The notes: generated by a model not told the origin, from the letters alone. A DNA stretch of 64,000 nt from Bacteroidales bacterium (GCA_017513445.1 JAFXFS010000018.1:62001-126000); one strand, 5' to 3'; counted from the first letter of the stretch, positions 54,787-61,803 are shown. Made by a program: numbers and translations.

Positions 54787-56253
54787 CTACTCTTGTAACT
54801 TTAGATAATCCTCAATTCCATCAACTACTTTTATCATCATTGCTTTACGGAATGCAGGATCTGCAATGCGCTCTTCATCAGGAAGATTGCTAAGGAATTG
54901 AGTCTCTACCAATATGTTCGGGAACTCTATAGGCGCATTAAGAGAGAAATTAAAGTTGCCAACCAAGCCGAAGTCACCCACACCATCCAACTCTTTAATA
55001 CGTTTAAGAACGGCCAAAGCAAGGTCGCGATTATGAATCCATTTATAATAAGTGCTGGCTCCCATTACTGCAAACGGACTTCCTCCTGCGTTACAGTGGA
55101 TTGATACTACGATATCGGCATCTGCATCGATGAAGCACTTTTTACGCTCATCCATAGGCACATCAACATCTTTAGCACGACTTAACACCACCTTAGCTCC
55201 CCTATTCTCAAGCTCTTTTTTCAAGAGATAAGCCATATCAAGATTTAGATCCTTCTCTTTCAAACCACTAATACTAATAGCACCATTAGATCTTGGTCCA
55301 CCGTGACCAGCATCAACTCCGATTGTCATTCCCTCAAGGGTAGGTGCAGGAGCATGCTTCATTACAATTGAGAGATTTCCGCCTCTGTCATATGATATTC
55401 TTGTACCCCAAGAACGAGATTTCAAAACGATTTTTACTCTTAGCACATCATACTCAACTTGCTCTAAATCAATATAATCCACTATTCCGAATGGCTCCTT
55501 TTGTGTAAGCCAGTTACTGTTACATCTTGCACCGAAGATATCAACTATGATTGCATTAGGATCCAACTCCTGACGTACAACATAAGGAAGATGCGCACCA
55601 AGAGAGATTGTCAATCTATCTCTATCTTCGCCTCCTGTCAATCTCCAATTTCCTGAGTTGACCAATTTTATCTCCTTGTCTGAAGGTTCAACATAAGATT
55701 TCGGAATATGATAGTATCTGTTTTGTGATACCTGAACTTTATAGAGATTTGCATACTCTTGAACAACTTTCAAAGGAATTCCCTCATCAAGAAAACTAAC
55801 CTTTGCTCCACCTAAACGATCTGTGCCATCTCCATAGTTAAAATATGCACCTTCAAGTGTCTCAACAATAAATGTTGTATCAATAAGTTCATATTTTGGT
55901 TCCTCTCTTACAGGACGACGCGCTGGAGCTGTACTTCTATAGATATTTAGGATCTTTGTAGAGATTTTTCCATCAACTATTGAGCTGATTCTCAATTCAT
56001 TATCACCAATATTCAAGTTGCCTTGCCATCCAAAGCTACCTGTTTTATAAACTTTGACACCCTCACCATTTACAGTCACTTTTGCATTTGGAGATGTCAC
56101 TCCGAGCACAATATGATTAGCAGAATAGATGGTATCAACACCTCCGCGAGTAATTCTTAATGGAGGATTTGTGGAATTTTGTGCATTCAGAAGTGATGCC
56201 GAACTAAGTGACAAAAACGCCAGTAGTCCCAATAGTTTTAGTCGAGTTTTCAT
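54787..56253 (-). CDS. N-acetylmuramoyl-L-alanine amidase (Amidase_3), exported
   Basis: The 488-aa protein has a signal peptide (MKTRLKLLGLLAFLSLSSASLLNAQ), an N-terminal beta-rich region of about 290 residues (including an Ig-like segment and an AMIN-like SIHLGAHLPYVV-type region), and a C-terminal Amidase_3 domain. Zinc ligands are visible: DAGHGG, the Glu in LKEKDLNLDMA, SIHCNAGG, and the catalytic Glu in LVETQFLSN. It cleaves the stem peptide from MurNAc in the periplasm, in cell separation or recycling. A TACCTTTG -7 element lies upstream at 56286-56293 on the minus strand. Confidence 0.93.
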   Translation of the reverse strand: MKTRLKLLGLLAFLSLSSASLLNAQNSTNPPLRITRGGVDTIYSANHIVLGVTSPNAKVTVNGEGVKVYKTGSFGWQGNLNIGDNELRISSIVDGKISTKILNIYRSTAPARRPVREEPKYELIDTTFIVETLEGAYFNYGDGTDRLGGAKVSFLDEGIPLKVVQEYANLYKVQVSQNRYYHIPKSYVEPSDKEIKLVNSGNWRLTGGEDRDRLTISLGAHLPYVVRQELDPNAIIVDIFGARCNSNWLTQKEPFGIVDYIDLEQVEYDVLRVKIVLKSRSWGTRISYDRGGNLSIVMKHAPAPTLEGMTIGVDAGHGGPRSNGAISISGLKEKDLNLDMAYLLKKELENRGAKVVLSRAKDVDVPMDERKKCFIDADADIVVSIHCNAGGSPFAVMGASTYYKWIHNRDLALAVLKRIKELDGVGDFGLVGNFNFSLNAPIEFPNILVETQFLSNLPDEERIADPAFRKAMMIKVVDGIEDYLKLQE

Positions 56254-56285
56254 TATTTTCTATAATTAATGTTATGAAGATTACA

Positions 56286-56293
56286 CAAAGGTA
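56286..56293 (-). promoter_or_regulatory. -7 element of the amidase gene
   Basis: The minus strand reads TACCTTTG, an exact TAnnTTTG match, 32 bp before the ATG at 56253. No clear -33 element was found at the ideal spacing. Confidence 0.55.
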
Positions 56294-56397
56294 GAAAATA
56301 TCAATAAATGAAAAAAGTCGGTTTCAAAAATAGTGTTTTAAATCGATCATAGGTTGTATCAGTTTTTCCAGTATTCATAGGGGTTAGCTTTTCACTC

Positions 56398-56656
56398 ATT
56401 CTTGCGATGCACTCTTTTCAATCATTCCTGCGATGCACTCTTTTCAGTCATTCCCGAAATTGCTTCGGGAATCTGTTCCTTCCATCTGGCACACCCAATC
56501 CTTGCTAGAGTGCGTTCTGAGGCACATTACCCGATCCAGGTGGAAACACTCACCCTTCCATCTGGCACACCCAATAGATTGCCGGGCTGCGCCCAGCAAT
56601 GACGGAGGGAATCTGCGCACAGTAATGATGGAGGGAATCTGCGCACAGCAATGACG
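56398..56656. repeat. Palindromic repeat cluster (third)
   Basis: Two direct copies of about 25 bp (CATTCnTGCGATGCACTCTT) start at 56398 and 56423. A CATTCCCGAA / TTCGGGAATCTG element (56448-56475) follows. The spacer CCTTCCATCTGGCACACCCA occurs twice (56478 and 56553 region). Then comes AGATTGCCGGGC / GCCCAGCAATGACGG (56576-56604) and two shortened copies of its right half (GCGCACAGYAATGAYG). All belong to the dispersed family. Confidence 0.85.
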
Positions 56657-56666
56657 TGATGTAAAT

Positions 56667-56691
56667 AAAAAAAGCGAGACCGAAGTCCCGC
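56667..56691 (-). terminator. Strong minus-strand terminator
   Basis: On the minus strand GCGGGAC-TTCG-GTCTCGC is followed by a run of seven T (56667-56673). This UUCG-capped hairpin would end any leftward transcript crossing the acidic ORF and the two CRISPR-like repeats. Confidence 0.9.
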
Positions 56692-56856
56692 CTTAAGTGT
56701 TTTCACAACGGAATAATCTTTATTGTGAATAAACGAATAAAACTAAAGATGTTGTCTACAAATTAAAAATACAAAATTGAATGCAATTCACAACGAATTT
56801 AGATTTGATAAATTGGAAATTGAAGACGGTAGCTATGTTTTCTATCTCACTGAAAT

Positions 56857-57120
56857 TTAGAAGTGCATAACCCCGTTCTTATCAGTGCGGGGTTCTTCTT
56901 CGTCTTCAAGGTCTGAAACAGTCTTATACACCCATTCCCCGTCCGCACCTTTGTATCGTTCCATTCGGTAACCTGCGATACGCTCATTGGCGGGGTCAGA
57001 AGTAAACTCCAAGAAGATACGTTCTTTCTCCTCCTCGGGCAGTGCTTCCCATTCTGCTGCCTGTCGCTCGTTGCGGGCTTCAACTTCCGCCCAAATTCTT
57101 TCAAATTCTTGGTCTGTCAT
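56857..57120 (-). CDS. Small acidic protein of unknown function, foreign composition
   Basis: An 87-aa ORF starts at ATG 57120 (MTDQEFERIWAEVEARNERQ); an in-frame ATG at 57144 would add eight residues. The protein is helical at the start (Ala/Glu/Arg-rich, WEALPEEEKERIFLEF) and strongly acidic (about 25 Asp/Glu against about 12 Lys/Arg), with no signal or membrane segment. Codons such as CGC, CGA, CCC, GAG and CTG are far more frequent than in neighbouring genes, and GC content is visibly higher, so recent acquisition is likely. It sits between two CRISPR-like repeats, downstream of the promoter-like motif in the right copy. No family is recognised. Confidence 0.6.
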   Translation of the reverse strand: MTDQEFERIWAEVEARNERQAAEWEALPEEEKERIFLEFTSDPANERIAGYRMERYKGADGEWVYKTVSDLEDEEEPRTDKNGVMHF

Positions 57121-57169
57121 ACGCTTGCTGTTTTGATGTTGCAAAATTACGTTGATGTTGTCTACAAAT

Positions 57170-57200
57170 CAAAGATACAAAATTGAATGCAATTCACAAC
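57170..57200 (-). promoter_or_regulatory. Promoter embedded in the right CRISPR-like repeat
   Basis: On the minus strand the repeat starts GTTG, then 19 bp, then TATCTTTG (57170-57177). This is an exact fit to the TTG-N19-TAnnTTTG Bacteroidota promoter. Transcription would start in the last third of the repeat and run through the acidic ORF to the terminator at 56667. Confidence 0.6.
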
Positions 57201-57207
57201 TGTGTTT

Positions 57208-57288
57208 TTAGTTTAACCATTTATCACTACCACCTGTTAAGGTGTTTATGCTTAAAATGATAAACGCCAATAAAAAAATTATTCCCAT
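57208..57288 (-). CDS. 26-residue hydrophobic peptide ORF with strong Shine-Dalgarno
   Basis: The ORF encodes MGIIFLLAFIILSINTL followed by a short polar tail ending KWLN: one transmembrane helix and a hydrophilic C-terminus. It is preceded on the minus strand by AAGGAGG seven bases before the ATG, an unusually strong Shine-Dalgarno for this organism, where most genes lack one. The stop is 8 bp before the right CRISPR-like repeat. Size and shape resemble small membrane peptides or type I toxins. It is not a recognised family. Confidence 0.45.
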   Translation of the reverse strand: MGIIFLLAFIILSINTLTGGSDKWLN

Positions 57289-57385
57289 TATTAATCCTCC
57301 TTATTTATTTTATAACAAAGTATTAATCGTTTAATTTATACTACATTGCAGGAAACTTTAGTACAGCAATGAGGTGAAAGAATAA

Positions 57386-57598
57386 CAGATTGCCGGGCTT
57401 CGCCCAGCAATGACGTTACAATATTAGTCATTCCCGAACTTGCTTCGGGAATCTGTTCCTCTTCGTCATTCCTCCGACGCAAGTCGCGGGAATCTATGTT
57501 CCATCTGGCACACCTAACAGATTGCCGGGCTGCGCCCAGCAATGACGGAGAGAATCTTCGCCCAGCAATGACGGAGGGAATCTGCGCCCAGCAATGAT
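57386..57598. repeat. Palindromic repeat cluster (fourth)
   Basis: Elements in order: AGATTGCCGGGC / GCCCAGCAATGACG (57387-57414), GTCATTCCCGAA / TTCGGGAATCTG (57427-57454), a third with arms TCATTCCTCCGACG / CGCGGGAATCT (57466-57494), CCATCTGGCACACC spacer, AGATTGCCGGGC / GCCCAGCAATGACGG (57519-57547) and two copies of CGCCCAGCAATGA. Same family as the cluster at 56.4 kb. The remaining part of 57289-57642 shows only AT-rich sequence. Confidence 0.85.
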
Positions 57599-57901
57599 GT
57601 ATTTTTTGCTGTTGAATATTGTTTATTAGTCGGCTCAATTCTTTACAAGAACATAGTCATATATACAGGGATATAATCCACACCATTCTCTCGGCGAAGT
57701 CTCATAAATCGTTCTAAATCTATTTTATTATAAAAGTGTTTATATAATTTGATATTAAATCCGCAAAAAAAGTACTGCTACTGACTGATTATCAAGTGAG
57801 TAATAATCGGGTATATATTTAGCTGTTGCACTCTTTTAAGAGTTACCAAAAAATTTATCAGTTGAATAAAGAGCGTTCGCAGTACCAAAAACCAAAAAAT
57901 T

Positions 57902-57997
57902 ATGAAAAACCCAAACTCAAAAAGCAAAAAATCACAAAAACAAAAAAAACACAAAAAACAACAATTTAACCAGCAAAATATTTTTCAATTGCCATAG
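57902..57997 (+). CDS. 31-residue Lys/Gln-rich peptide ORF
   Basis: The ORF encodes MKNPNSKSKKSQKQKKHKKQ and then QFNQQNIFQLP, a very basic, low-complexity peptide. It lies in an A-rich tract, so it could arise by chance. It overlaps the 22-codon hydrophobic ORF on the other strand by 32 bp. No clear Shine-Dalgarno; only the position and the charge bias speak for it. Confidence 0.25.
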   Translation: MKNPNSKSKKSQKQKKHKKQQFNQQNIFQLP

Positions 57998-58034
57998 CAC
58001 CTAATCCAATAATTGCAATAACCGAAACTAACAT
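57966..58034 (-). CDS. 22-residue hydrophobic peptide ORF
   Basis: The ORF encodes MLVSVIAIIGLGAMAIEKYF plus two residues, a single hydrophobic helix with a short tail. It overlaps the basic 31-codon ORF in antisense. There is no strong ribosome site. It resembles the 26-residue peptide at 57208-57288 in size and character only. Confidence 0.3.
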   Translation of the reverse strand: MLVSVIAIIGLGAMAIEKYFAG

Positions 58035-58143
58035 ATCATCAATTTTTAAAATTTAACTCTTTTATTTAAGTGCAAAGAAATAGTCAATTTGTGTCAACTT
58101 CTGTCACAACAAGAATTTTTTTAATATTTTTTATCAATTTTAC

Positions 58144-58151
58144 TATGTTTG
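58144..58151 (+). promoter_or_regulatory. -7 element of the ZIP transporter gene
   Basis: TATGTTTG matches TAnnTTTG, 18 nt before the ATG at 58170. No clear -33 element at 19 bp. Confidence 0.5.
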
Positions 58152-58169
58152 CAGTAAATTTTATTTGAT

Positions 58170-58934
58170 ATGAATTACGTATGGATATCTGCCGCCGGAT
58201 TGTGCGGCTCTACTATATTAGGTGCACTATTAGGATTTGGAATCAAGAAGGTTCCTCACAAGTGGAATGACACTATTTTAGGATTTTGCGCAGGTATGAT
58301 GTTGGCTGCGGCAATTCTTGGTTTGATAGTTCCTGCAATGGAGGGGGCGAATGTTATTAACAACAACTTTGGATGGCTACTTGTAGTTGCAGGAGTGATG
58401 ATAGGTGCGCTTTTCTTAAATGTATTGGATGCAGTAACGCCTCATTTACACACAATTACAGGGCTTGATGCTGAAGAACATAAGAGCAATGCCAGTCTTA
58501 ACAAAGTTCTTCTCTTTGTAATGGCAATCGCTATTCACAAACTCCCAGAGGGAATTGCTGCCGGTGTAGGATTTAACTCAGAGGATCTCACGAATGCACT
58601 ATCTGTAACGATTGGTATCTCTTTTCAAAATATTCCTGAAGCAATGGTTATTATAACTCCCCTACTTATAGCAGGAGTGAGTAAAAAGAGAACTTTGGCA
58701 ATATCATTTGCTATTGCACTGCTTGAGGTAGTTGGTGTTTGGATAGGTTATGCAATGGGAGCAGTTTCGCAAACATTTTTACCAATAATGTTGGCATTCG
58801 CTGGAGGTTGTATGCTTTACATTGTAAGTGATGAAATGATACCTGAAACCCACTCACACGGACACCAGAAGATGGCGACATACGCACTTCTGATTGGTTT
58901 TTTAACACTTATGATGATTGAGCAAGGAGTATAA
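58170..58934 (+). CDS. ZIP family divalent metal transporter
   Basis: The 254-aa protein has eight transmembrane helices. The metal-site motifs are on helices 4 and 5 (AIHKLPEGIAAG and GISFQNIPEAMVI), as in ZupT and other ZIP proteins. A His-containing loop (HLHTITGLDAEEH) and a C-terminal HSHGHQ cluster are also present. It would import zinc or other divalent metals (Fe, Mn) across the inner membrane. It is a single-gene unit facing the queH gene, with no Zur-box-like palindrome recognised upstream. Confidence 0.92.
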   Translation: MNYVWISAAGLCGSTILGALLGFGIKKVPHKWNDTILGFCAGMMLAAAILGLIVPAMEGANVINNNFGWLLVVAGVMIGALFLNVLDAVTPHLHTITGLDAEEHKSNASLNKVLLFVMAIAIHKLPEGIAAGVGFNSEDLTNALSVTIGISFQNIPEAMVIITPLLIAGVSKKRTLAISFAIALLEVVGVWIGYAMGAVSQTFLPIMLAFAGGCMLYIVSDEMIPETHSHGHQKMATYALLIGFLTLMMIEQGV

Positions 58935-58948
58935 ACTCGCTTTATTAA

Positions 58949-59527
58949 TTAAAGTTTACCTCTGGAGAATTCGCAACCACAATATTGCTGATTGTAGAAT
59001 TTAAGTTCCTTTAGAAGTTCGTTTCTACGATCATACAATCCCCCTTTTCGCCAATTTTGTTCCCAAAAGACAACATTGGGAATAGCTTCACAAGCAGCCC
59101 TTCCTGCTGCTATTATTTGATTGAAATCTTTCCACCTAGAAGATGCTAAAGTGGTAGTTATCACCTTAATACCAAGTTTTGAAGCTATCTCTGCTGAGGA
59201 TGTAAGTCGCTTTAAAAAACACTTGTAGCATCTTCCTCCTCTCTCTGGCTCACTTTCCAAACCGATGGCACACTCTCGCCACTCTTCATAATTATAATCT
59301 CCATCTATGAACTCCACACCAAGAGACTCAGCATATCTTTTATTCTCTGCCTTTCTGATTTCGTACTCCTCTTGTGGATATATATTTGGGTTATAATAGT
59401 AAATTACAGGAGTTATCCCATTATTCAAAAGCGCCTCTAAAATCGCTGATGAACAGGGAGCACAACAAGAGTGGAGGAGGATTTTACTCTCCCCCTCTGG
59501 AACCTGTAATCTAATATTTGGTACCAT
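58949..59527 (-). CDS. queH: Epoxyqueuosine reductase QueH
   Basis: The 192-aa enzyme carries the QueH (DUF208) cysteine motifs: LLHSCCAPCSSAILEALL near the start, GGRCYKCFLKRL in the middle, and YCGCEFSRG at the end, which bind an iron-sulfur cluster and a second metal. It reduces epoxyqueuosine to queuosine in tRNA, the cobalamin-independent alternative to QueG. Its start codon overlaps the stop codon of the HerA-like ATPase gene (TAATG), so it is translationally coupled. Confidence 0.95.
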   Translation of the reverse strand: MVPNIRLQVPEGESKILLHSCCAPCSSAILEALLNNGITPVIYYYNPNIYPQEEYEIRKAENKRYAESLGVEFIDGDYNYEEWRECAIGLESEPERGGRCYKCFLKRLTSSAEIASKLGIKVITTTLASSRWKDFNQIIAAGRAACEAIPNVVFWEQNWRKGGLYDRRNELLKELKFYNQQYCGCEFSRGKL

Positions 59528-61152
59528 TATTTTAAGAACTCTTTCAAAATTGTATTAAAGGCACTTCTTGTTGCGCTCTCAATACCCTTCTTTGCTGATT
59601 TTGAGATAGTTGAAGCAACTTTGCCTTTGGTTGTATTTGTTTTTGATGTACTCTTTGAAGTGGTTTTTCTTGTAGCTGAACCGGAGATTGATTTGGCAAT
59701 ATTAGTACCAAGACTACGTGCAAAACTTGTTGCCGCAGCACCAATCATAGTTCCAAGTATTGTTCGAGAAATGCTCTTCTTCTCCTTCTTCGCTTTCTTC
59801 GCCTCTTGTTCTGCCTTCATAATCTCCTCTTCCTCTACCTCAGCTAAGGCTGCCTCCTCGGCCTTTTTATATAGATCTGAAAGTTTCTCGTATGCACTCT
59901 CTCTGTCAAAATATTCATAATACTTTTTAATATCTGCAGGAAGGTTTGCCTGAATTTCATCACGCTGTTCCTGAGTAATTGCCCCAATTTGGCTCAATGG
60001 GAATAGGATTTTTGCCATTTCAACAATCTGAGGTGCTCCATCCTCATCAAGGAAAGAGACAAGTGCCTCACCTGTACCCAATTGTGTAATTGCATCTTCT
60101 GTCTTGAATTCAGGATTTGCTCTAAATGTCTGTGCTGCAGCCCTAACTGCTTTCAAATCTTTAGGAGTAAAAGCTCTCAGAGCGTGTTGTACCCTATTTC
60201 CCAACTGACCTAAGATAGACTCAGGTATATCATTTGGAGTCTGTGTTATGAAATATACACCTACACCTTTGGAACGAATCAATCTGACTACCTGCTCAAT
60301 TTTATCTTCAAGTGCTTTACTTGTGCCATCAAACAAAAGGTGTGCTTCATCCACAAAGAATACCAATTTTGGGAATAGCATATCACCCTCTTCTGGCAAT
60401 TCGCTGTATAACTCTGAAAGAAGCCATAACATAAATGTAGAGTAGAGTTTTGGATTTAACATCAACTCATCTGCACAAATAATATTCAAAACACCCTTAC
60501 CATTCTCTGTCTGAATTAAATCCATAATATTGAATTCGGGCTCTCCAAAGAATTTTTCTGCACCTTGATTCTCTAAAACCAATAACGAACGTTGGATTGC
60601 TCCCACACTTGCAGCAGATATATTTCCATACTCTGTTATGAACTCATCGCTATTCTTTGCCACAAAATCCAACATCATACGTAAATCTTTAAGGTCTATA
60701 AGCAATAAACCTTGATCATCAGCAATTTTGAATACAATGTTTAATATACCTGTTTGAGTTTCATTCAACTCAAGCAATCTGGCCAAAAGTTGTGGCCCCA
60801 TAGAAGATATTGTTGAACGCATCGGAACACCCAATTTGCCGAAGATATCAAAGAAGCGAACATTTGAGCCCTTAAACTCTGGATTCTGAATACCGAATTC
60901 CTCGCATCTCTTTGATATAAAGCCATTTAGACCACCTGCTTGACTAACGCCAGACAAGTCTCCCTTAATGTCTGTCATCAAACAAGGGACACCAGCTTGA
61001 GAAAAAGTTTCCGCCAATACTTGAAGAGTAACTGTCTTTCCAGTACCTGTTGCTCCTGCTATCAATCCGTGTCTGTTGGCCATATTTCCATTCATATAGA
61101 TTGGCCCCTTATTACAATGCGCTACATATAGCTTTTTATCTTCAGTAAACAT
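59527..61152 (-). CDS. HerA/DUF853-type ATPase
   Basis: The 541-aa P-loop ATPase is of the HerA/FtsK superfamily. Walker A is LIAGATGTGKTVTLQ (about residues 30-44) and Walker B is LVFFVDEAHLLFDG. The FITQTPNDIPESILGQLGNRVQ stretch holds the sensor/arginine-finger region of DUF853 proteins. A charged helical linker (AEEAALAEVEEEEIMKAEQE) and a C-terminal basic Ser/Thr/Lys-rich tail follow. The family's cellular role is unsettled; related HerA pumps process DNA ends. It is the first gene of a two-gene unit with queH. Confidence 0.9.
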   Translation of the reverse strand: MFTEDKKLYVAHCNKGPIYMNGNMANRHGLIAGATGTGKTVTLQVLAETFSQAGVPCLMTDIKGDLSGVSQAGGLNGFISKRCEEFGIQNPEFKGSNVRFFDIFGKLGVPMRSTISSMGPQLLARLLELNETQTGILNIVFKIADDQGLLLIDLKDLRMMLDFVAKNSDEFITEYGNISAASVGAIQRSLLVLENQGAEKFFGEPEFNIMDLIQTENGKGVLNIICADELMLNPKLYSTFMLWLLSELYSELPEEGDMLFPKLVFFVDEAHLLFDGTSKALEDKIEQVVRLIRSKGVGVYFITQTPNDIPESILGQLGNRVQHALRAFTPKDLKAVRAAAQTFRANPEFKTEDAITQLGTGEALVSFLDEDGAPQIVEMAKILFPLSQIGAITQEQRDEIQANLPADIKKYYEYFDRESAYEKLSDLYKKAEEAALAEVEEEEIMKAEQEAKKAKKEKKSISRTILGTMIGAAATSFARSLGTNIAKSISGSATRKTTSKSTSKTNTTKGKVASTISKSAKKGIESATRSAFNTILKEFLK

Positions 61153-61288
61153 ATCTGTCTATTTTATGATTTTTAATAATATCTTGTAAAGTTAATAACA
61201 AAAGCAATAGGATATTACCCTTCAATAGTAAAAAATAGTTACAATCTGAGATTAAATCGCAACAAAGAGAAAAAAAGAGGAAAACTAT

Positions 61289-61318
61289 TTTGGATAATAG
61301 AAAAATTTCTTACATTTG
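61289..61318 (+). promoter_or_regulatory. tRNA-Lys promoter
   Basis: TTTG (61289-61292) and TACATTTG (61311-61318) are spaced by 18 bp, close to the 19-bp ideal. The mature tRNA starts 10 nt further on. The remaining gap 61153-61288 shows only AT-rich sequence. Confidence 0.7.
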
Positions 61319-61328
61319 CAGCCCAAAC

Positions 61329-61401
61329 GCTTCCTTAGCTCAGTTGGTAGAGCACGACACTCTTAATGTTGGGGTCCAGGGTTCGAGACCCTGAGGGAGC
61401 A
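61329..61401 (+). tRNA. tRNA-Lys (anticodon CTT)
   Basis: Acceptor GCTTCCT pairs with AGGGAGC (one G-U). The D-stem is GCTC/GAGC. The anticodon stem CGACA/TGTTG has loop CTCTTAA with anticodon CTT. The T-arm is CAGGG/CCCTG with TTCGAGA. The discriminator is A and CCA is not encoded. A terminator follows at once. Confidence 0.95.
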
Positions 61402-61402
61402 C

Positions 61403-61437
61403 AAAGACGAGAAACGAACATTTCTCGTCTTTTTTTA
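61403..61437 (+). terminator. tRNA-Lys terminator
   Basis: AAAGACGAGAAA (61403-61414) and TTTCTCGTCTTT (61421-61432) form a perfect 12-bp stem with a 6-nt loop, followed by a T-run. Confidence 0.94.
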
Positions 61438-61448
61438 TTCTTACATTG

Positions 61449-61803
61449 CCGTCATTGCTGGCGAAGCCACACTACCGTCATTACTGACTAAGCCACACTA
61501 CCGTCATTGCTGGCGAAGCCGGCAATCTGTTGAGCACACCATTGAAACAGATTCCCGAAACAAGTTCGGGAATGACGAAAATGTTGTCTCAAGTCGGGAA
61601 TGACAAAAATGTTGTCTCAAGTTCGGGAATGACAAAAATGTTGTCTCAAGTTCGGGAATGACGATATCGAAACGTCATTGCTGACTAAGCCACACTACTG
61701 TCATTGCTGGCGAAGCCGGCAATCTGTTGAGCACACCATTGAAACAGATTCCCGAAACAAGTTCGGGAATGACGAAAATGTTGTATCAAGTCGGAAATGA
61801 CGG
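61449..61803. repeat. Palindromic repeat cluster (fifth) with a 128-bp duplication
   Basis: Two direct copies of about 128 bp, 61477-61604 and 61674-61801, differ at about four positions. Each contains CGTCATTGCTGGCGAAGCC / GGCAATCTG and AGATTCCCGAA / TTCGGGAATGACG elements separated by TTGAGCACACCATTGAAAC. Between them are tandem copies of a 27-29-bp unit (ATGTTGTCTCAAGTTCGGG). The block fills the gap between tRNA-Lys and the receptor gene; nothing else was seen in 61438-61863. Confidence 0.9.

Larger units (their letters stand above)
56751..57200 (-). CRISPR. Two degenerate type II-C-like CRISPR repeats flanking an ORF (array remnant)
   Basis: Two 44-bp direct repeats, at 57157-57200 and 56751-56794, differ at two positions. 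Read on the minus strand they begin GTTGTGAATTGCATTC, contain TTTTGTATCTTTG and end GTAGACAAC, so the ends are short inverted repeats (GTTGT/ACAAC). This pattern matches, from memory, Bacteroidota type II-C repeats (GTTGTGnnTTGCTTTC...GTATCTTTG). The space between is 362 bp with an ORF, not a 30-bp spacer, and no cas gene is in the window. The left copy has lost the promoter-like TATCTTTG, as a decayed terminal repeat would. A duplicated promoter is the alternative. Confidence 0.55.
56254..58169. other. 1.9-kb accessory-looking region without conventional genes
   Basis: This gap holds, left to right: the amidase promoter, a palindrome cluster (56398-56656), a minus-strand terminator (56667-56691), a CRISPR-like repeat (56751-56794), a small acidic ORF (56857-57120), a second CRISPR-like repeat (57157-57200), a 26-codon hydrophobic ORF (57208-57288), a palindrome cluster (57386-57598), a startless 44-codon open stretch on the minus strand (57643-57777), and two tiny ORFs at 57902-58034. 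Nothing else was recognised at 57778-57901 or 58035-58143. A TATGTTTG -7 element at 58144-58151 serves the ZIP gene. Confidence 0.7.

Noticed and set aside
56402-56654. Plus-strand ORFs of 66-73 codons in the third palindrome cluster
   Set aside because: They consist of translated palindromes with Cys/His/Pro-rich chance sequence.
57336-57638. 100-codon minus-strand ORF
   Set aside because: It reads the fourth palindrome cluster; repeated SLLGxARQSV segments reflect the DNA repeat, not a protein repeat family.
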